Source of the DNA: Bordetella parapertussis
GTDB lineage: Bacteria > Pseudomonadota > Gammaproteobacteria > Burkholderiales > Burkholderiaceae_B
Reading direction: 5' to 3'
Length of the DNA stretch: 64,000 bases
NCBI GenBank assembly: GCA_945897365.1
Contig: CAMDFD010000006.1
Coordinates: forward strand, 62,001-126,000
Below, piece after piece: positions 15,812 to 25,134 of the stretch (position 1 is its first letter; each line of letters opens with the position of its first letter). The notes below the pieces were generated by a model that ran no database searches, was not told where the DNA came from, and worked only from the letters and a program-made list of their open reading frames with translations. The position numbers were made by a program, and so were the translations under genes.

Positions 15812-17707
15812 ATGACGAATATTCATCAACCCTCCGTCAATGTGTCGCGACGTGTGCTGGACGTCAAAGATCTTTCGGTTGTCTTTGGCACAGGGCCTGG
15901 TCAGGTTCAAGCCGTTAAGTCATTGAACTTGCACGTCGATCGAGGCGAGACCTTGGCGATTGTCGGTGAGTCTGGGTCAGGAAAATCCGTCACCTCTCTC
16001 GCCCTGATGCGTTTGATTGAGTTTGGTGGGGGAACGATTACCCAAGGCGAGATGCATTTTCACAAAGCTGAGGGTCAAACGGTTGATTTAAGACGCGCGC
16101 CCGAGGAAGTCATGCGCAGTATGCGGGGCGCTGACCTCAGCATGATCTTTCAAGAGCCCATGACCTCGCTCAATCCCGTTTTTACCGTGGGATCGCAGAT
16201 CACTGAGGCGATCTTGCTGCATCAGTCCTGCGACATGGCACAAGCGACCGCGGCCGCGATCCGCATCTTAGATCAGGTCCGTATTCCCGATGCGGCCGCG
16301 ATGCTCAAGCGTTATCCACATGAGCTGTCTGGTGGAATGCGTCAGCGTGTGATGATTGCGATGGCGCTTTCTTGCAAGCCTTCAGTATTGATTGCTGACG
16401 AACCGACCACGGCATTGGATGTGACGATTCAGGCGCAAATTCTGCAGCTGATCGCCGATCTTCAAAAAGAAATGGACATGGGCGTGATTTTTATCACGCA
16501 CGACATGGGTGTGGTCGCTGAAATCGCGGATCGCGTCATGGTGATGCGACGTGGCGAAGTGGTCGAAGAAAATAATGTATTCAGTTTGTTTGCAGACCCT
16601 CAACATATTTATACAAAAACATTGTTAGCTGCGGTGCCCAAGTTGGGTTCGATGCGCGGTATTCGAGAGCCCACCCGTTTTGACTTGCCTTTGCAGGAAA
16701 GTCAGGATCAGGCGAGGTCGCAGATCCAGCGTGAAGTCATGCACAGCTCGCGTGATGCGGATGGTACGCATGACAGCCCAGTGATACTGAGCGTGAAAGA
16801 CTTGGTGACCCGCTTCGATATCAGAGGTGGAATTTTTTCTAGAGTGCAGCGACGCGTGCATGCGGTCGAACACGTTTCTTTCGATTTGCATGAAGGTGAA
16901 ACACTGTCCTTGGTCGGAGAGTCTGGTTGCGGCAAGACGACCACTGGACGTTCTCTCATGGGCTTGACCAAGGTCACCGGTGGGCATGTGATCTTTGGCG
17001 GAGCAGCGGTCGATCTTGCCAGTGCCCGTTCTTTACGAAGCGTGCGTCGCAATATGCAATTTGTGTTTCAAGATCCCTTCGCCTCGCTCAATCCGAGAAT
17101 GCGCGTGGGGGAGTGTATTGGTGAACCCCTGGTGATTCAAGGTTTGGCCAGTGGCGATCTGGTGGTCAGACGCGTGGCCGAGCTCATGGAAAGGGTCGGG
17201 CTCGATCCTTCGACGGCGCAGCGTTGGCCGCATGAGTTTTCCGGAGGGCAGCGGCAACGGATTTGTATCGCTCGCGCTCTTTCGGTGAATCCGAAAGTGT
17301 TGATCGCGGATGAGGCCGTTTCCGCACTCGATGTTTCAATCCGTGCCCAGATCGTCAACCTTTTAATTGATTTGCAAGATGATCTGGGTGTTTCTTATTT
17401 ATTCATCTCACACGATATGGCGGTTGTCGAGCGCGTGAGTCATCGTGTGGCGGTGATGTACCTGGGACAAATTGTTGAGATCGGTCCGCGCAGCGCGATC
17501 TTTGAAAATCCTCAACACCCTTATACAAAAAAACTGATGGCTGCTGTGCCGATTGCGGATCCGTTGGCGCGACGTCAACACAAAATCGAAGTTTCTGAAA
17601 TACCCAGTCCCGCGAGGGGCGTGGGTGATGAACCCCTTATCGCACCGCTTGTACGGGTGGGAGAAGGCCATTTTGTCGCGATGCATAAGGTCGGCGGCAT
17701 GTATTGA
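15812..17707 (+). CDS. ABC transporter ATPase, two nucleotide-binding domains in one chain (DppD-DppF fusion)
   Basis: A 631-residue protein with two complete ABC cassettes. The first has Walker A GESGSGKS (about residues 50-57), signature ELSGGMRQRV and Walker B VLIADEPTTALD. The second has GESGCGKT (about 369-376), signature EFSGGQRQRI and VLIADEAVSALD. Each is followed by an oligopeptide-transporter C-terminal segment. Separate DppD and DppF proteins are about 330 residues each, so this is a fused pair. The ATG after the preceding TGA is preferred over the upstream in-frame ATG at 15707, which lies within the permease gene. In the second Walker B the usual glutamate-proline is glutamate-alanine; the catalytic glutamate is kept. 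Confidence 0.95.
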   Translation: MTNIHQPSVNVSRRVLDVKDLSVVFGTGPGQVQAVKSLNLHVDRGETLAIVGESGSGKSVTSLALMRLIEFGGGTITQGEMHFHKAEGQTVDLRRAPEEVMRSMRGADLSMIFQEPMTSLNPVFTVGSQITEAILLHQSCDMAQATAAAIRILDQVRIPDAAAMLKRYPHELSGGMRQRVMIAMALSCKPSVLIADEPTTALDVTIQAQILQLIADLQKEMDMGVIFITHDMGVVAEIADRVMVMRRGEVVEENNVFSLFADPQHIYTKTLLAAVPKLGSMRGIREPTRFDLPLQESQDQARSQIQREVMHSSRDADGTHDSPVILSVKDLVTRFDIRGGIFSRVQRRVHAVEHVSFDLHEGETLSLVGESGCGKTTTGRSLMGLTKVTGGHVIFGGAAVDLASARSLRSVRRNMQFVFQDPFASLNPRMRVGECIGEPLVIQGLASGDLVVRRVAELMERVGLDPSTAQRWPHEFSGGQRQRICIARALSVNPKVLIADEAVSALDVSIRAQIVNLLIDLQDDLGVSYLFISHDMAVVERVSHRVAVMYLGQIVEIGPRSAIFENPQHPYTKKLMAAVPIADPLARRQHKIEVSEIPSPARGVGDEPLIAPLVRVGEGHFVAMHKVGGMY

Positions 17708-17730
17708 GTTTAGTTCTTTGGAGAACATAG

Positions 17731-19329
17731 ATGGATCGCAGAAAATTCTTAGTGACGTCTTCAACCACAGCCGCGGTTTTGAGTTTGCCCGCTGCGTTTA
17801 AAGTACATGCCGCGGCGCCAGCCAAATTGTTTCGTTGGGTTCCGCATGCGGATCTGACGATTCTCGACCCGATGTTTAGTACGGTATTTATCACCAATAT
17901 TCACTCGCAACTCATCTTTGATACGCTTTACGGTTTGGACAATCAGTACCAGCCTCAACCGCAAATGGCTTCGGGCCACGAGGTCGATAGCACGGGGCTG
18001 ATCTGGAACATCAAATTACGCGATGGACTGAAGTTTCACGACGGCTCCCCGGTCCGTGCGCAGGATGCTGTGGCCAGTCTGAATAGATGGTCGAAAAAAG
18101 ATTTGATGGGTCGGTCGCTGTTCGAAGCCACCGAATCCTTGACTGCGCTTGACGACAAGACCTTGCAGTTCAAGCTCAAAAAACCCTTCCCATTGATTTT
18201 GCATGCGATTGCTCGACCGACAGGCAGTATGGCGTGCATCATGCCAGAGAAACTTGCGTTGACGCCCGATAATGTGCAGGTCAAAGTCATGAATGGTTCT
18301 GGCCCGTTTAGGTTCGTCCATGATCAATGGGTTTCTGGCTCACAGGCAGTCTATCAGCGCTTCGCCGGCTATGTGCCGAGTAGCAATAAACTGAAACCAG
18401 AGTTCACCTCAGGACCTAAGATCGTGCACATCGAGCAGGTGAAATGGCAGATCATTCCTGATAGTGCAACCGCTGTGGCCGCGCTGCGCAATAACGAAGT
18501 CGATGGTGTCGAGCATATTGATGCAGACTTTTTGCCCGTATTGAGGAAAGACAAAAACATTACCTTGATTAAGAGGACCTTACCCTCGATCTCTCTGATG
18601 CGCTTTAACCATCTACATGCGCCTTTTAATAACAAATTGATGAGGCAAGCTATTTTGTCTGTTGTCAATCAGACCGAGTACATGATGGCGATGAATGGTC
18701 CCGATTTCCCGGAGTTTTGGAGTGACAAGTGTGGCGTGTTTGTACCGGGTTCTCCGATGAGTAGCGACGGGGGAATGGAAAAGCTTTTAGGCAAACGCGA
18801 TATCAATAAAGCGCGCGCCATGATTAAAGATGCAGGCTACAAAGGCGAGACTGTCGTCATTCTCGATCCGGTTGATTATCCAGCCTTCCATACGGCGGCC
18901 TTGGTCACGGCCGACCTGTTCAAACAGCTCGGCATCAAAACGGATGTTCAGGCTATGAATTGGGGCACACTGATGCAGCGGCGAAATAGTCAAGAGCCCC
19001 CTTCAGCAGGGGGATGGAACGTGGCGTTTACTGCGACAACAGGACCCAATAATCTTGATCCCGCCGGTCATCTCGCCATCAGAGGCACGGGCAAGAAAGC
19101 GTGGTTTGGCTGGCCGACCAGCGATCGTATCGAACAACTCCGTCTGGATTGGTTCAATGCCAAAACCTTGGACGAGCAAAAACGAATCTGTCGTGAGTTA
19201 CAAATGCAGGTCTTCGAAGACGTGCCCTACATTCCGCTTGGCGCGACATATCCTGTTTCTGCCTTGCGCAAAGAATGGGTTGATTTCCAGCCTCAGATGC
19301 CTTTGTTCTATACCTTGCGTAAAGCCTAA
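17731..19329 (+). CDS. ABC transporter substrate-binding protein, family 5
   Basis: A 532-residue periplasmic receptor, preceded by a GGAG ribosome-binding site. MDRRKFLVTS with the following hydrophobic run is a Tat-type signal, cut near HAAAPA. It lies 23 bp after the ATPase gene and is the receptor of this transport operon. Long blocks are shared with the orphan receptor at 1612-3192 (GSGPFRF, QWVSGS, NNEVDG, MRFNHLHAPFNN), so the two arose by duplication. Ligand is unknown; the linked peptidase suggests a modified peptide or amide. Confidence 0.94.
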   Translation: MDRRKFLVTSSTTAAVLSLPAAFKVHAAAPAKLFRWVPHADLTILDPMFSTVFITNIHSQLIFDTLYGLDNQYQPQPQMASGHEVDSTGLIWNIKLRDGLKFHDGSPVRAQDAVASLNRWSKKDLMGRSLFEATESLTALDDKTLQFKLKKPFPLILHAIARPTGSMACIMPEKLALTPDNVQVKVMNGSGPFRFVHDQWVSGSQAVYQRFAGYVPSSNKLKPEFTSGPKIVHIEQVKWQIIPDSATAVAALRNNEVDGVEHIDADFLPVLRKDKNITLIKRTLPSISLMRFNHLHAPFNNKLMRQAILSVVNQTEYMMAMNGPDFPEFWSDKCGVFVPGSPMSSDGGMEKLLGKRDINKARAMIKDAGYKGETVVILDPVDYPAFHTAALVTADLFKQLGIKTDVQAMNWGTLMQRRNSQEPPSAGGWNVAFTATTGPNNLDPAGHLAIRGTGKKAWFGWPTSDRIEQLRLDWFNAKTLDEQKRICRELQMQVFEDVPYIPLGATYPVSALRKEWVDFQPQMPLFYTLRKA

Positions 19330-19349
19330 CCCATCGATTCCCTTAAAAC

Positions 19350-20885
19350 ATGAAAAAGAACCCCAAAATCGCCATCGCAGGCTTTGCGCTTGAGGCCAAT
19401 AGTTTTTCGCCCGTCTCTACACGGGAGGACTTTGAAAAGTCTTGTTGGCACGAGGGTGAGCGCATCACTGAGCTCGCTCGCCAAACAAGCAATCTGCCTG
19501 CGGAGGTGACGGGGTTTTATGCCCGCATGGATGAAAAAGGCCCTTGGGTCGCTGCACCCACGATCGTCATTGGTGCGCCTCCTGGAGGACCTGTTGTTGA
19601 ATCAGTCTGGGCAGAGTTCATGCAAAAGCTTGAAAAAAGTCTGCGCGCCGCCATGCCTCTCGATGCTGTGTACGTATCCAATCACGGAGCTTCGAGCGCC
19701 GAGCACTTGGATGATACAGAAGGTGACATGATGGTGCTGATTCGTTCGATCGTGGGGCCTGATGTGCCCGTGGTCGCGACGCATGATTTGCACTGTAACG
19801 TTTCTGAGCGCACCGTAGATGCCTTGGACGCGCTGGTCAGCTATCGGACCAATCCTCACGTGGACCAACGGGAGAGAGCGGCTGAAGCAGCTGATCTTCT
19901 TGTTGAAATGCTTAATGGCATGAAGACGCAAAAAGTATTTATCCGCATGCCGATCACCCCACCTTCAGTGACCTTGCTGACTGCACGAGGCCCCTATGCG
20001 GATTTGATCAACATGGGTACCGCGATGATGCAGTCGCCCTCAGAGGGACCCATTGCCAACGTCTCGGTCTCCGCGGGTTTTGTATTTTCTGATTTGCCAA
20101 AATGTGGCATTACGATTGTCGTGACTTCGCGTGGTGATCTGGCAGCGGCTCAACGCTGTGCCATTCAGATCGCGCGTGCCGCATGGGCGGATCGTGGTCG
20201 TTACGTGCCGGATATGCTTGAAATCCCCGAAGCTATCTCAAAGGCCCGGCAAACGAAAGTTCCTTTGTTGTTTGCGGACGTGGCGGATAACCCAGGTGGT
20301 GGCGGACGTGGCAATACCTCATGGCTCTTGGCCGCCTTCAACGAGGCCAAAATCCCTGGCGTGTTGCTGGGTGTTTTTATTGATCCCGCTCTGGCTCAGC
20401 AGGCCCATGCCGCAGGCGAGGGTATGGAGTTTGAGGCCATTTTTAACGCCACAGAAAGTCAATTTTCTAAACGTTATACCGCACGTGCGCGTGTCCTGAA
20501 GCTCACCGATGGTGAGACATTGGGGCGTCGTGGTATTTTGCGCGGCAAGAAGTTTTCTCTTGGTCCTTCTGCGTTGATTGAATTGGTTGGCACTGGGACG
20601 CGTGTCGTGGTGGGCAGTCTGCGTCGGCAGCTTTGTGATCCAGCCATGCTGGAAATGCATGGGATTGATATTTCAACAGTGCCGATTCTCATCGTTAAAA
20701 GTCGGGGACATTACCGAGCAGGTTTCGATGAGTTTTTCCCCGAGTCGCAGATTTTCGATGTCGATAGCCCTGGACTGACAACGCCCAACTTAAAAAATGT
20801 GGACTTCAAGCGTTTGCCAAGGCCTGTGTTTCCCATTGATCAAGAAGCGACCTGGACCGAACCCACCTGGGCGCGAGGTCTTTAA
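19350..20885 (+). CDS. M81 family metallopeptidase (MlrC/microcystinase C-like)
   Basis: A 511-residue enzyme of family M81. The N-terminal GFALEANSFSPVST, the DLHCNVS motif and YRTNPHVD are family landmarks holding the proposed zinc ligands, and the C-terminal MlrC domain follows with ADVADNPGGGGRGNT. MlrC is known from microcystin breakdown, where it cuts linear peptides; most homologues have unknown substrates. It closes the ABC import operon (20-bp gap from the receptor), as is common for M81 genes, so it probably processes the imported compound in the cytoplasm. Confidence 0.92.
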   Translation: MKKNPKIAIAGFALEANSFSPVSTREDFEKSCWHEGERITELARQTSNLPAEVTGFYARMDEKGPWVAAPTIVIGAPPGGPVVESVWAEFMQKLEKSLRAAMPLDAVYVSNHGASSAEHLDDTEGDMMVLIRSIVGPDVPVVATHDLHCNVSERTVDALDALVSYRTNPHVDQRERAAEAADLLVEMLNGMKTQKVFIRMPITPPSVTLLTARGPYADLINMGTAMMQSPSEGPIANVSVSAGFVFSDLPKCGITIVVTSRGDLAAAQRCAIQIARAAWADRGRYVPDMLEIPEAISKARQTKVPLLFADVADNPGGGGRGNTSWLLAAFNEAKIPGVLLGVFIDPALAQQAHAAGEGMEFEAIFNATESQFSKRYTARARVLKLTDGETLGRRGILRGKKFSLGPSALIELVGTGTRVVVGSLRRQLCDPAMLEMHGIDISTVPILIVKSRGHYRAGFDEFFPESQIFDVDSPGLTTPNLKNVDFKRLPRPVFPIDQEATWTEPTWARGL

Positions 20886-20908
20886 GCACGCCCATCTTCG
20901 GGGTTTGC

Positions 20909-22456
20909 TCAGTACGCTTTTGGATGCAGGGTAGGATACTGACCGTCGGCGAGTGTGTGCGTCTCGAGCACATGTCGACTGACTTGGCGGCGGCTGATCT
21001 TACCCTGGGGATTTCGAGGGAGCGCATCAACTGCGATAAACAGGCGGGGACGTTTGTGTTTGGACATGCCGCCAACAAGCTGTTCACATGCCTCTTGCCA
21101 GCCCTTTTGTGCGCCTTCACCCACCGCAATGATGATTTCTCCCCAGTAGTCTGAGGCGAGTGATGTGACACAAATTTGCCCGCACAGTGCGTTTGACGCC
21201 AGTGCCACTTCAATCTCATCCGGATTGACGCGATAGCCGCCGGTTTTGATGACGTCGGCGACACGTCCTGTCAACACGACGCGACCCGCAGTATCGATAT
21301 AACCGAGGTCCCCCGTGTCATGCCAGCCGTCCGGTGTGTGTGGCCTGAATCCGTTGGCATCGATGAGTCCCGACGACATATGCGGCGAGCGGAGCCAGAC
21401 CTCGCCATGCGTCTGGTCCTCGGCAGTTGGCGCTTCGATTTTTATTTCGACACCCGAAGCGGGCCAACCCACGCAGGCGCCTGGTGGCACTTCAGCTTGC
21501 GTAAAGTAATCATGTGTATCCGCCCGATCAAGAATCGTGATGGGATTGACGCACTCTGATTTTCCAAAAGTGATGCGTACTTTTGGACCAAACATCGCAT
21601 GCGCTCTTTGATAGAGAGCGGGTGTGAGAGGTTGTGTTCCGGTAAAAATGCACTGCACAGAGGGGAACTGTTGAGGCGCCAAGGCGCTGGTGATTTTTGC
21701 CAAGACAGTCGGAGGTGCAAAAATCGCCGCGAGTGAATCGCTTTCGAGTAATGGCGAAATCCGCTCAATATTGACCCCGTCGTGCAGCACAATCGTGCCG
21801 CCGTGATCCAGCCAGGCAAAGGCCAGCAATGACGAGCCATGCACAAAGGGCGTCATCAGCAAAATCCTCGTACTGCGTTCGGGGACAAAGGGCAGGGACG
21901 CTTTCAGTAATTGTTCTCCTTGCCAGCGCGCGCCGTGCGTGTAGAGCACGCCCTTGGGCTTTCCCGTCGTGCCTGAGGTAAAGAGAATTCTGCCGGGTGT
22001 CTCGCTCTGCACGGCGGGTAGTTGGCTAGCCGTGGAAGTCGTCGGTGGTTGAGCGATCGAGGCGGTGTCTATCAAAGATAAGCCGAGAGACACGATGTCT
22101 TCTTCACGGCTCTTGAGGGCGACGATATATTTAAATTGAGCGATCTGCGCGCACCATTGGATCTCGTCTTGGGTATAGCTCCAGCTTAATGGGGTCTCGC
22201 AACATCCCGCCAAACGCACACCATAAGAGACCCAAACAGCGTCCACGCTATTGGGGATGAGTGTGGCGATGGGATCTCCAGGCTGGAAACCACGCGCGAT
22301 TAACTCGCTGGCCAAGGCATGGGCACGGAGACTCAGCGCGGTATATGAAAGCGTCTGCTGTTGTCCGTCTACAGCCGCGAGCATATCGCCGAATCGGTTG
22401 GCAAGATTGAGTAAGCTGCTTGACCAAGAGATTGGCATTTTGGCGAAAGAATTCAT
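20909..22456 (-). CDS. AMP-dependent acyl-CoA synthetase/ligase
   Basis: A 515-residue adenylate-forming enzyme. The P-loop-like motif is GRILFTSGTTGKPKGVLYTHG (centre near residue 165); later come GWHDTGDLGY and GRVADVIKTGGYRVNPDEIE, and near the C-terminus PRNPQGKISRR supplies the lysine needed for adenylation. It joins an unknown carboxylic acid to CoA. It converges with the M81 gene and is divergent from a Bug receptor gene 103 bp away, so the two may share control and the receptor may bind the acid. Confidence 0.92.
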   Translation of the reverse strand: MNSFAKMPISWSSSLLNLANRFGDMLAAVDGQQQTLSYTALSLRAHALASELIARGFQPGDPIATLIPNSVDAVWVSYGVRLAGCCETPLSWSYTQDEIQWCAQIAQFKYIVALKSREEDIVSLGLSLIDTASIAQPPTTSTASQLPAVQSETPGRILFTSGTTGKPKGVLYTHGARWQGEQLLKASLPFVPERSTRILLMTPFVHGSSLLAFAWLDHGGTIVLHDGVNIERISPLLESDSLAAIFAPPTVLAKITSALAPQQFPSVQCIFTGTQPLTPALYQRAHAMFGPKVRITFGKSECVNPITILDRADTHDYFTQAEVPPGACVGWPASGVEIKIEAPTAEDQTHGEVWLRSPHMSSGLIDANGFRPHTPDGWHDTGDLGYIDTAGRVVLTGRVADVIKTGGYRVNPDEIEVALASNALCGQICVTSLASDYWGEIIIAVGEGAQKGWQEACEQLVGGMSKHKRPRLFIAVDALPRNPQGKISRRQVSRHVLETHTLADGQYPTLHPKAY

Positions 22457-22559
22457 GTGTATCAGTGAAGCCTGTGCTGTTTGTCATATTTTGATTGTGT
22501 TCACAATATACCCAAGGTTACTATCCAAAATTATCAATCTTATTTTTTAAAGGATCGGG

Positions 22560-23573
22560 ATGAAAAACAACGAACATAATCGTACACGTCGCTCGCTGCT
22601 GGGTGTTGCCGGCGTTTCATTAGTAGGTGGCTCGCTGGGTTGGTCGCCTGCCGCCTTCTCGCAGGCTGCCTATCCTAATAAGCCTATCAGGATTGTGATT
22701 CCTTGGCCTCCAGGACAAGCAACGGATTTGGCGGGTCGCGCGATGGCAATGGGCTTGACCAAGTTACTGGGTCAAACCGTAGTTGCGGATAACAAAGCGG
22801 GTGCTGGTGGCATGATCGGTACTGACATCGTGGCGAAGTCAACGCCAGATGGCTACACCTTGCTAGCAGGCTCGAGCGGTCCAATTTCTATTTCGCCGCT
22901 TCTTCAAAAAACACCCTATAACGTACAAAAAGATTTCACGCCGATCGCAATGGCCGGCTTGTCACCTTATGTATTAGTGGTTAACCCTAAGTTTCCTGTC
23001 AAAGACATCAAAGAATTTATCGCTTTAGTCAAGGCAAATCCTGGTAAATATACATTCGCTTCCTCTGGAACGGGCGCAACGGCCCACTTGGTTGCCGAAG
23101 CATTTAATGCCGCTTTAGGCCTAAAAGCTGTCCACGTTCCATACAAGGGTTCGTCACCTGCACTCGCCGATGTTTTAGCGGGTCGTGTAGATTATTGTCT
23201 CGAAACAGGGGCTGCAACAATGCCTTTTGTACGTGATGGTCGTCTAAAAGCATTGGGTGTTTCTCTCGAAAAAGGAAGTTCAGTCACACCTGGCATCCCC
23301 GCGATTGCCACAGCCGCCAATTTGCCTGGCTTTAATTTGGGTGCATGGATCGGCTTGGTTGGACCCGCTGGCATGCCAAAAAATGTGCTGGCTACCTTAG
23401 AAAAAGCAATACGTGAGATTATGTCCACCCCAGAAACGCGCGAACTGTTTGGGCGAATCTCACTAGAGGTCCAGTTCAGAGAGGGGGCTGACTTCTTGGC
23501 CTACCTTGAAAGCTCACGTGTTCAGTTTGTCGATGTGATCAAGAAAAATAACATCAAAATCGACCCGGTTTAA
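22560..23573 (+). CDS. Bug/TctC-family receptor with Tat signal
   Basis: A 337-residue periplasmic receptor with the N-terminal TRRSLLGVAG twin-arginine motif, unusual in a family that mostly uses Sec signals. An AAAGGA ribosome-binding site precedes the ATG. Family blocks: YPNKPIRIVIPWPPG, VVADNKAGAGG, KSTPDGYT, AVHVPYKGSSPALADVL. It is followed by a strong terminator, so it is probably a single-gene unit, divergent from an acyl-CoA synthetase gene. Ligand unknown. Confidence 0.93.
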   Translation: MKNNEHNRTRRSLLGVAGVSLVGGSLGWSPAAFSQAAYPNKPIRIVIPWPPGQATDLAGRAMAMGLTKLLGQTVVADNKAGAGGMIGTDIVAKSTPDGYTLLAGSSGPISISPLLQKTPYNVQKDFTPIAMAGLSPYVLVVNPKFPVKDIKEFIALVKANPGKYTFASSGTGATAHLVAEAFNAALGLKAVHVPYKGSSPALADVLAGRVDYCLETGAATMPFVRDGRLKALGVSLEKGSSVTPGIPAIATAANLPGFNLGAWIGLVGPAGMPKNVLATLEKAIREIMSTPETRELFGRISLEVQFREGADFLAYLESSRVQFVDVIKKNNIKIDPV

Positions 23574-23606
23574 TAACTTATATCCGGATTGTTTTATTTC
23601 TCATTA

Positions 23607-23643
23607 ATACCCCGCCTCATTATTTAAGGTGGGGTATTTTTTT
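23607..23643 (+). terminator. Rho-independent terminator after Bug receptor
   Basis: ATACCCCGCCT (23607-23617) pairs with AGGTGGGGTAT (23627-23637), eleven pairs including one G-T, around a nine-base loop. Six T follow directly. It isolates the receptor gene from the molybdenum hydroxylase operon. Confidence 0.92.
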
Positions 23644-23700
23644 AGTACTCGTATTGATTGTTTTGGTAGGATCATCAAGTCTGTTCTAAGAGTAAGTGCT

Positions 23701-23731
23701 TTGACTAAAATCACCATGAATAGAATAGAAT
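23701..23731 (+). promoter_or_regulatory. Candidate promoter of molybdenum hydroxylase operon
   Basis: TTGACT (23701-23706) with two overlapping TAGAAT hexamers (23721-23726 and 23726-23731). The second gives a 19-bp spacer, the first only 14. It lies between the terminator above and the operon start at 23783. Confidence 0.42.
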
Positions 23732-23782
23732 GATGTATCAAATGATTGAAAAAAGGTTCAGACAAATGACCGGGGAAGCGAG

Positions 23783-24652
23783 ATGAGTGAAATGCGTTTT
23801 GAACAGCCTAAAACCGCCGAAGCGGCTGCTGCGTTACTGGCAGGCACGCAAGGTTTGGGTAAAGTGTTGTCAGGTGGAACAGATCTGATGATTCACATGC
23901 GAAATGGCAATGTAAAGCCAGAGTTGGTGCTCGATGTGAAAAGCATCCCTGAAATGAACACAATCGCCGTTGAAGACGGCGGTTATCGTTTTGGGGCGGC
24001 TATTTCCTGCATGCAGTTACAGGAAAACAAAGAGTTTGCCGCAACCTGGCCGGGCGTCATTGATGGGGCCAATCTTGTTGGCTCCGTTCAGGTCCGTGGT
24101 CGTGCAACGGTGGCCGGTAACTTGTGTAATGCCTCGCCCGCTGCCGATACCGTGCCTGCGATGATCGCGGCCGGTGCGATCGCCCGCATCGTCGGCCCCA
24201 ATGGCCGGCGCGAGGTTCCAGTCGAGGACATTCCTATCAGCCCCGGAAAAACGTCGCTCACCAAAGGTGAGTTCATCGTTTCGTTTTTCTTGCCCAAGCG
24301 CGCGCCGCATTCTGGCGATGCGTATTTGCGATTTACACCACGTACGGAAATGGATATTGCCGTAGTGGGTGTTGGTCTCAACTTAACACTTGATGCGAAT
24401 GGTATCTGCACTGATGCACGCGTCAGCCTTGGTGCGGTTGCAGAGCGTGCTTTGTTGGTGCCAGAAGCGGCTGCGGCCTTGATTGGTACTAAAGTCGATG
24501 AAGCTGCACTAACCAAACTGGCTGCTGCGGCAAGCGCTGCAGCACGTCCGATCGATGACAAGCGTGGCACCAAGGTGTTTCGTATCAAATTAGCAGGTGT
24601 ACTGGCTCGCCGTGCGGCAGAGAAAGCACTTAGCAGAGCGAAGGGGAATTAA
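23783..24652 (+). CDS. Molybdenum hydroxylase, FAD-binding subunit (CoxM-like)
   Basis: A 289-residue medium subunit of the xanthine dehydrogenase/CO dehydrogenase family. GGTDLMIHMRNG (about residue 33) and RGRATVAGNLCNASPAADT are the two FAD-binding blocks. The subunit passes electrons from the 2Fe-2S subunit to the final acceptor. It is first of three genes in medium-small-large order with gaps of 2-3 bp. The substrate is determined by the large subunit and is unknown. Confidence 0.93.
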   Translation: MSEMRFEQPKTAEAAAALLAGTQGLGKVLSGGTDLMIHMRNGNVKPELVLDVKSIPEMNTIAVEDGGYRFGAAISCMQLQENKEFAATWPGVIDGANLVGSVQVRGRATVAGNLCNASPAADTVPAMIAAGAIARIVGPNGRREVPVEDIPISPGKTSLTKGEFIVSFFLPKRAPHSGDAYLRFTPRTEMDIAVVGVGLNLTLDANGICTDARVSLGAVAERALLVPEAAAALIGTKVDEAALTKLAAAASAAARPIDDKRGTKVFRIKLAGVLARRAAEKALSRAKGN

Positions 24653-24655
24653 GCA

Positions 24656-25132
24656 ATGTCAAAGCATCACATATCAACCGTTATTAACGGTGATCCAGTT
24701 GAGTTTTTGTGCGCCACCAATCAATCGCTTCTCGATGTACTGCGCAATGACCTGAACATGACGGGTACAAAAGAAGGTTGCGGCACAGGTGACTGTGGCG
24801 CATGCAGCGTGACATTGGATGGTCGTCTGGTCTGCTCCTGTTTGGTCCTGGGTGTCGAGGCTCAGGGCAAGACCATCCAGACAATCGAAGGCATGGCCAA
24901 CGGCGAGCACCTGCATGTTTTGCAGCAAAAATTTCTGGAGCACGCCGCATTGCAATGCGGTATTTGCACACCGGGATTCTTGGTCGCGGCGCGCTCCTTG
25001 CTCGAGCGCAATCCAGACCCTACCGAAGAAGAAGTCCGTTTCTGGCTCGCTGGCAATCTTTGCCGCTGCACGGGCTACAACAAAATCATCGAAGCCGTGC
25101 TTGATGCCGCACGCGAATTGCGGGGAGCCTAA
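24656..25132 (+). CDS. Molybdenum hydroxylase, [2Fe-2S] subunit (CoxS-like)
   Basis: A 158-residue small subunit carrying two 2Fe-2S clusters. The plant-ferredoxin-type site uses Cys42, Cys47, Cys50 and Cys62 (CGTGDCGAC); the second site uses Cys101, Cys104, Cys136 and Cys138 (CGIC, NLCRCTGY). All eight cysteines are present. It relays electrons from the molybdenum centre to the FAD subunit. The length is normal. Confidence 0.95.
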   Translation: MSKHHISTVINGDPVEFLCATNQSLLDVLRNDLNMTGTKEGCGTGDCGACSVTLDGRLVCSCLVLGVEAQGKTIQTIEGMANGEHLHVLQQKFLEHAALQCGICTPGFLVAARSLLERNPDPTEEEVRFWLAGNLCRCTGYNKIIEAVLDAARELRGA

Positions 25133-25134
25133 TT

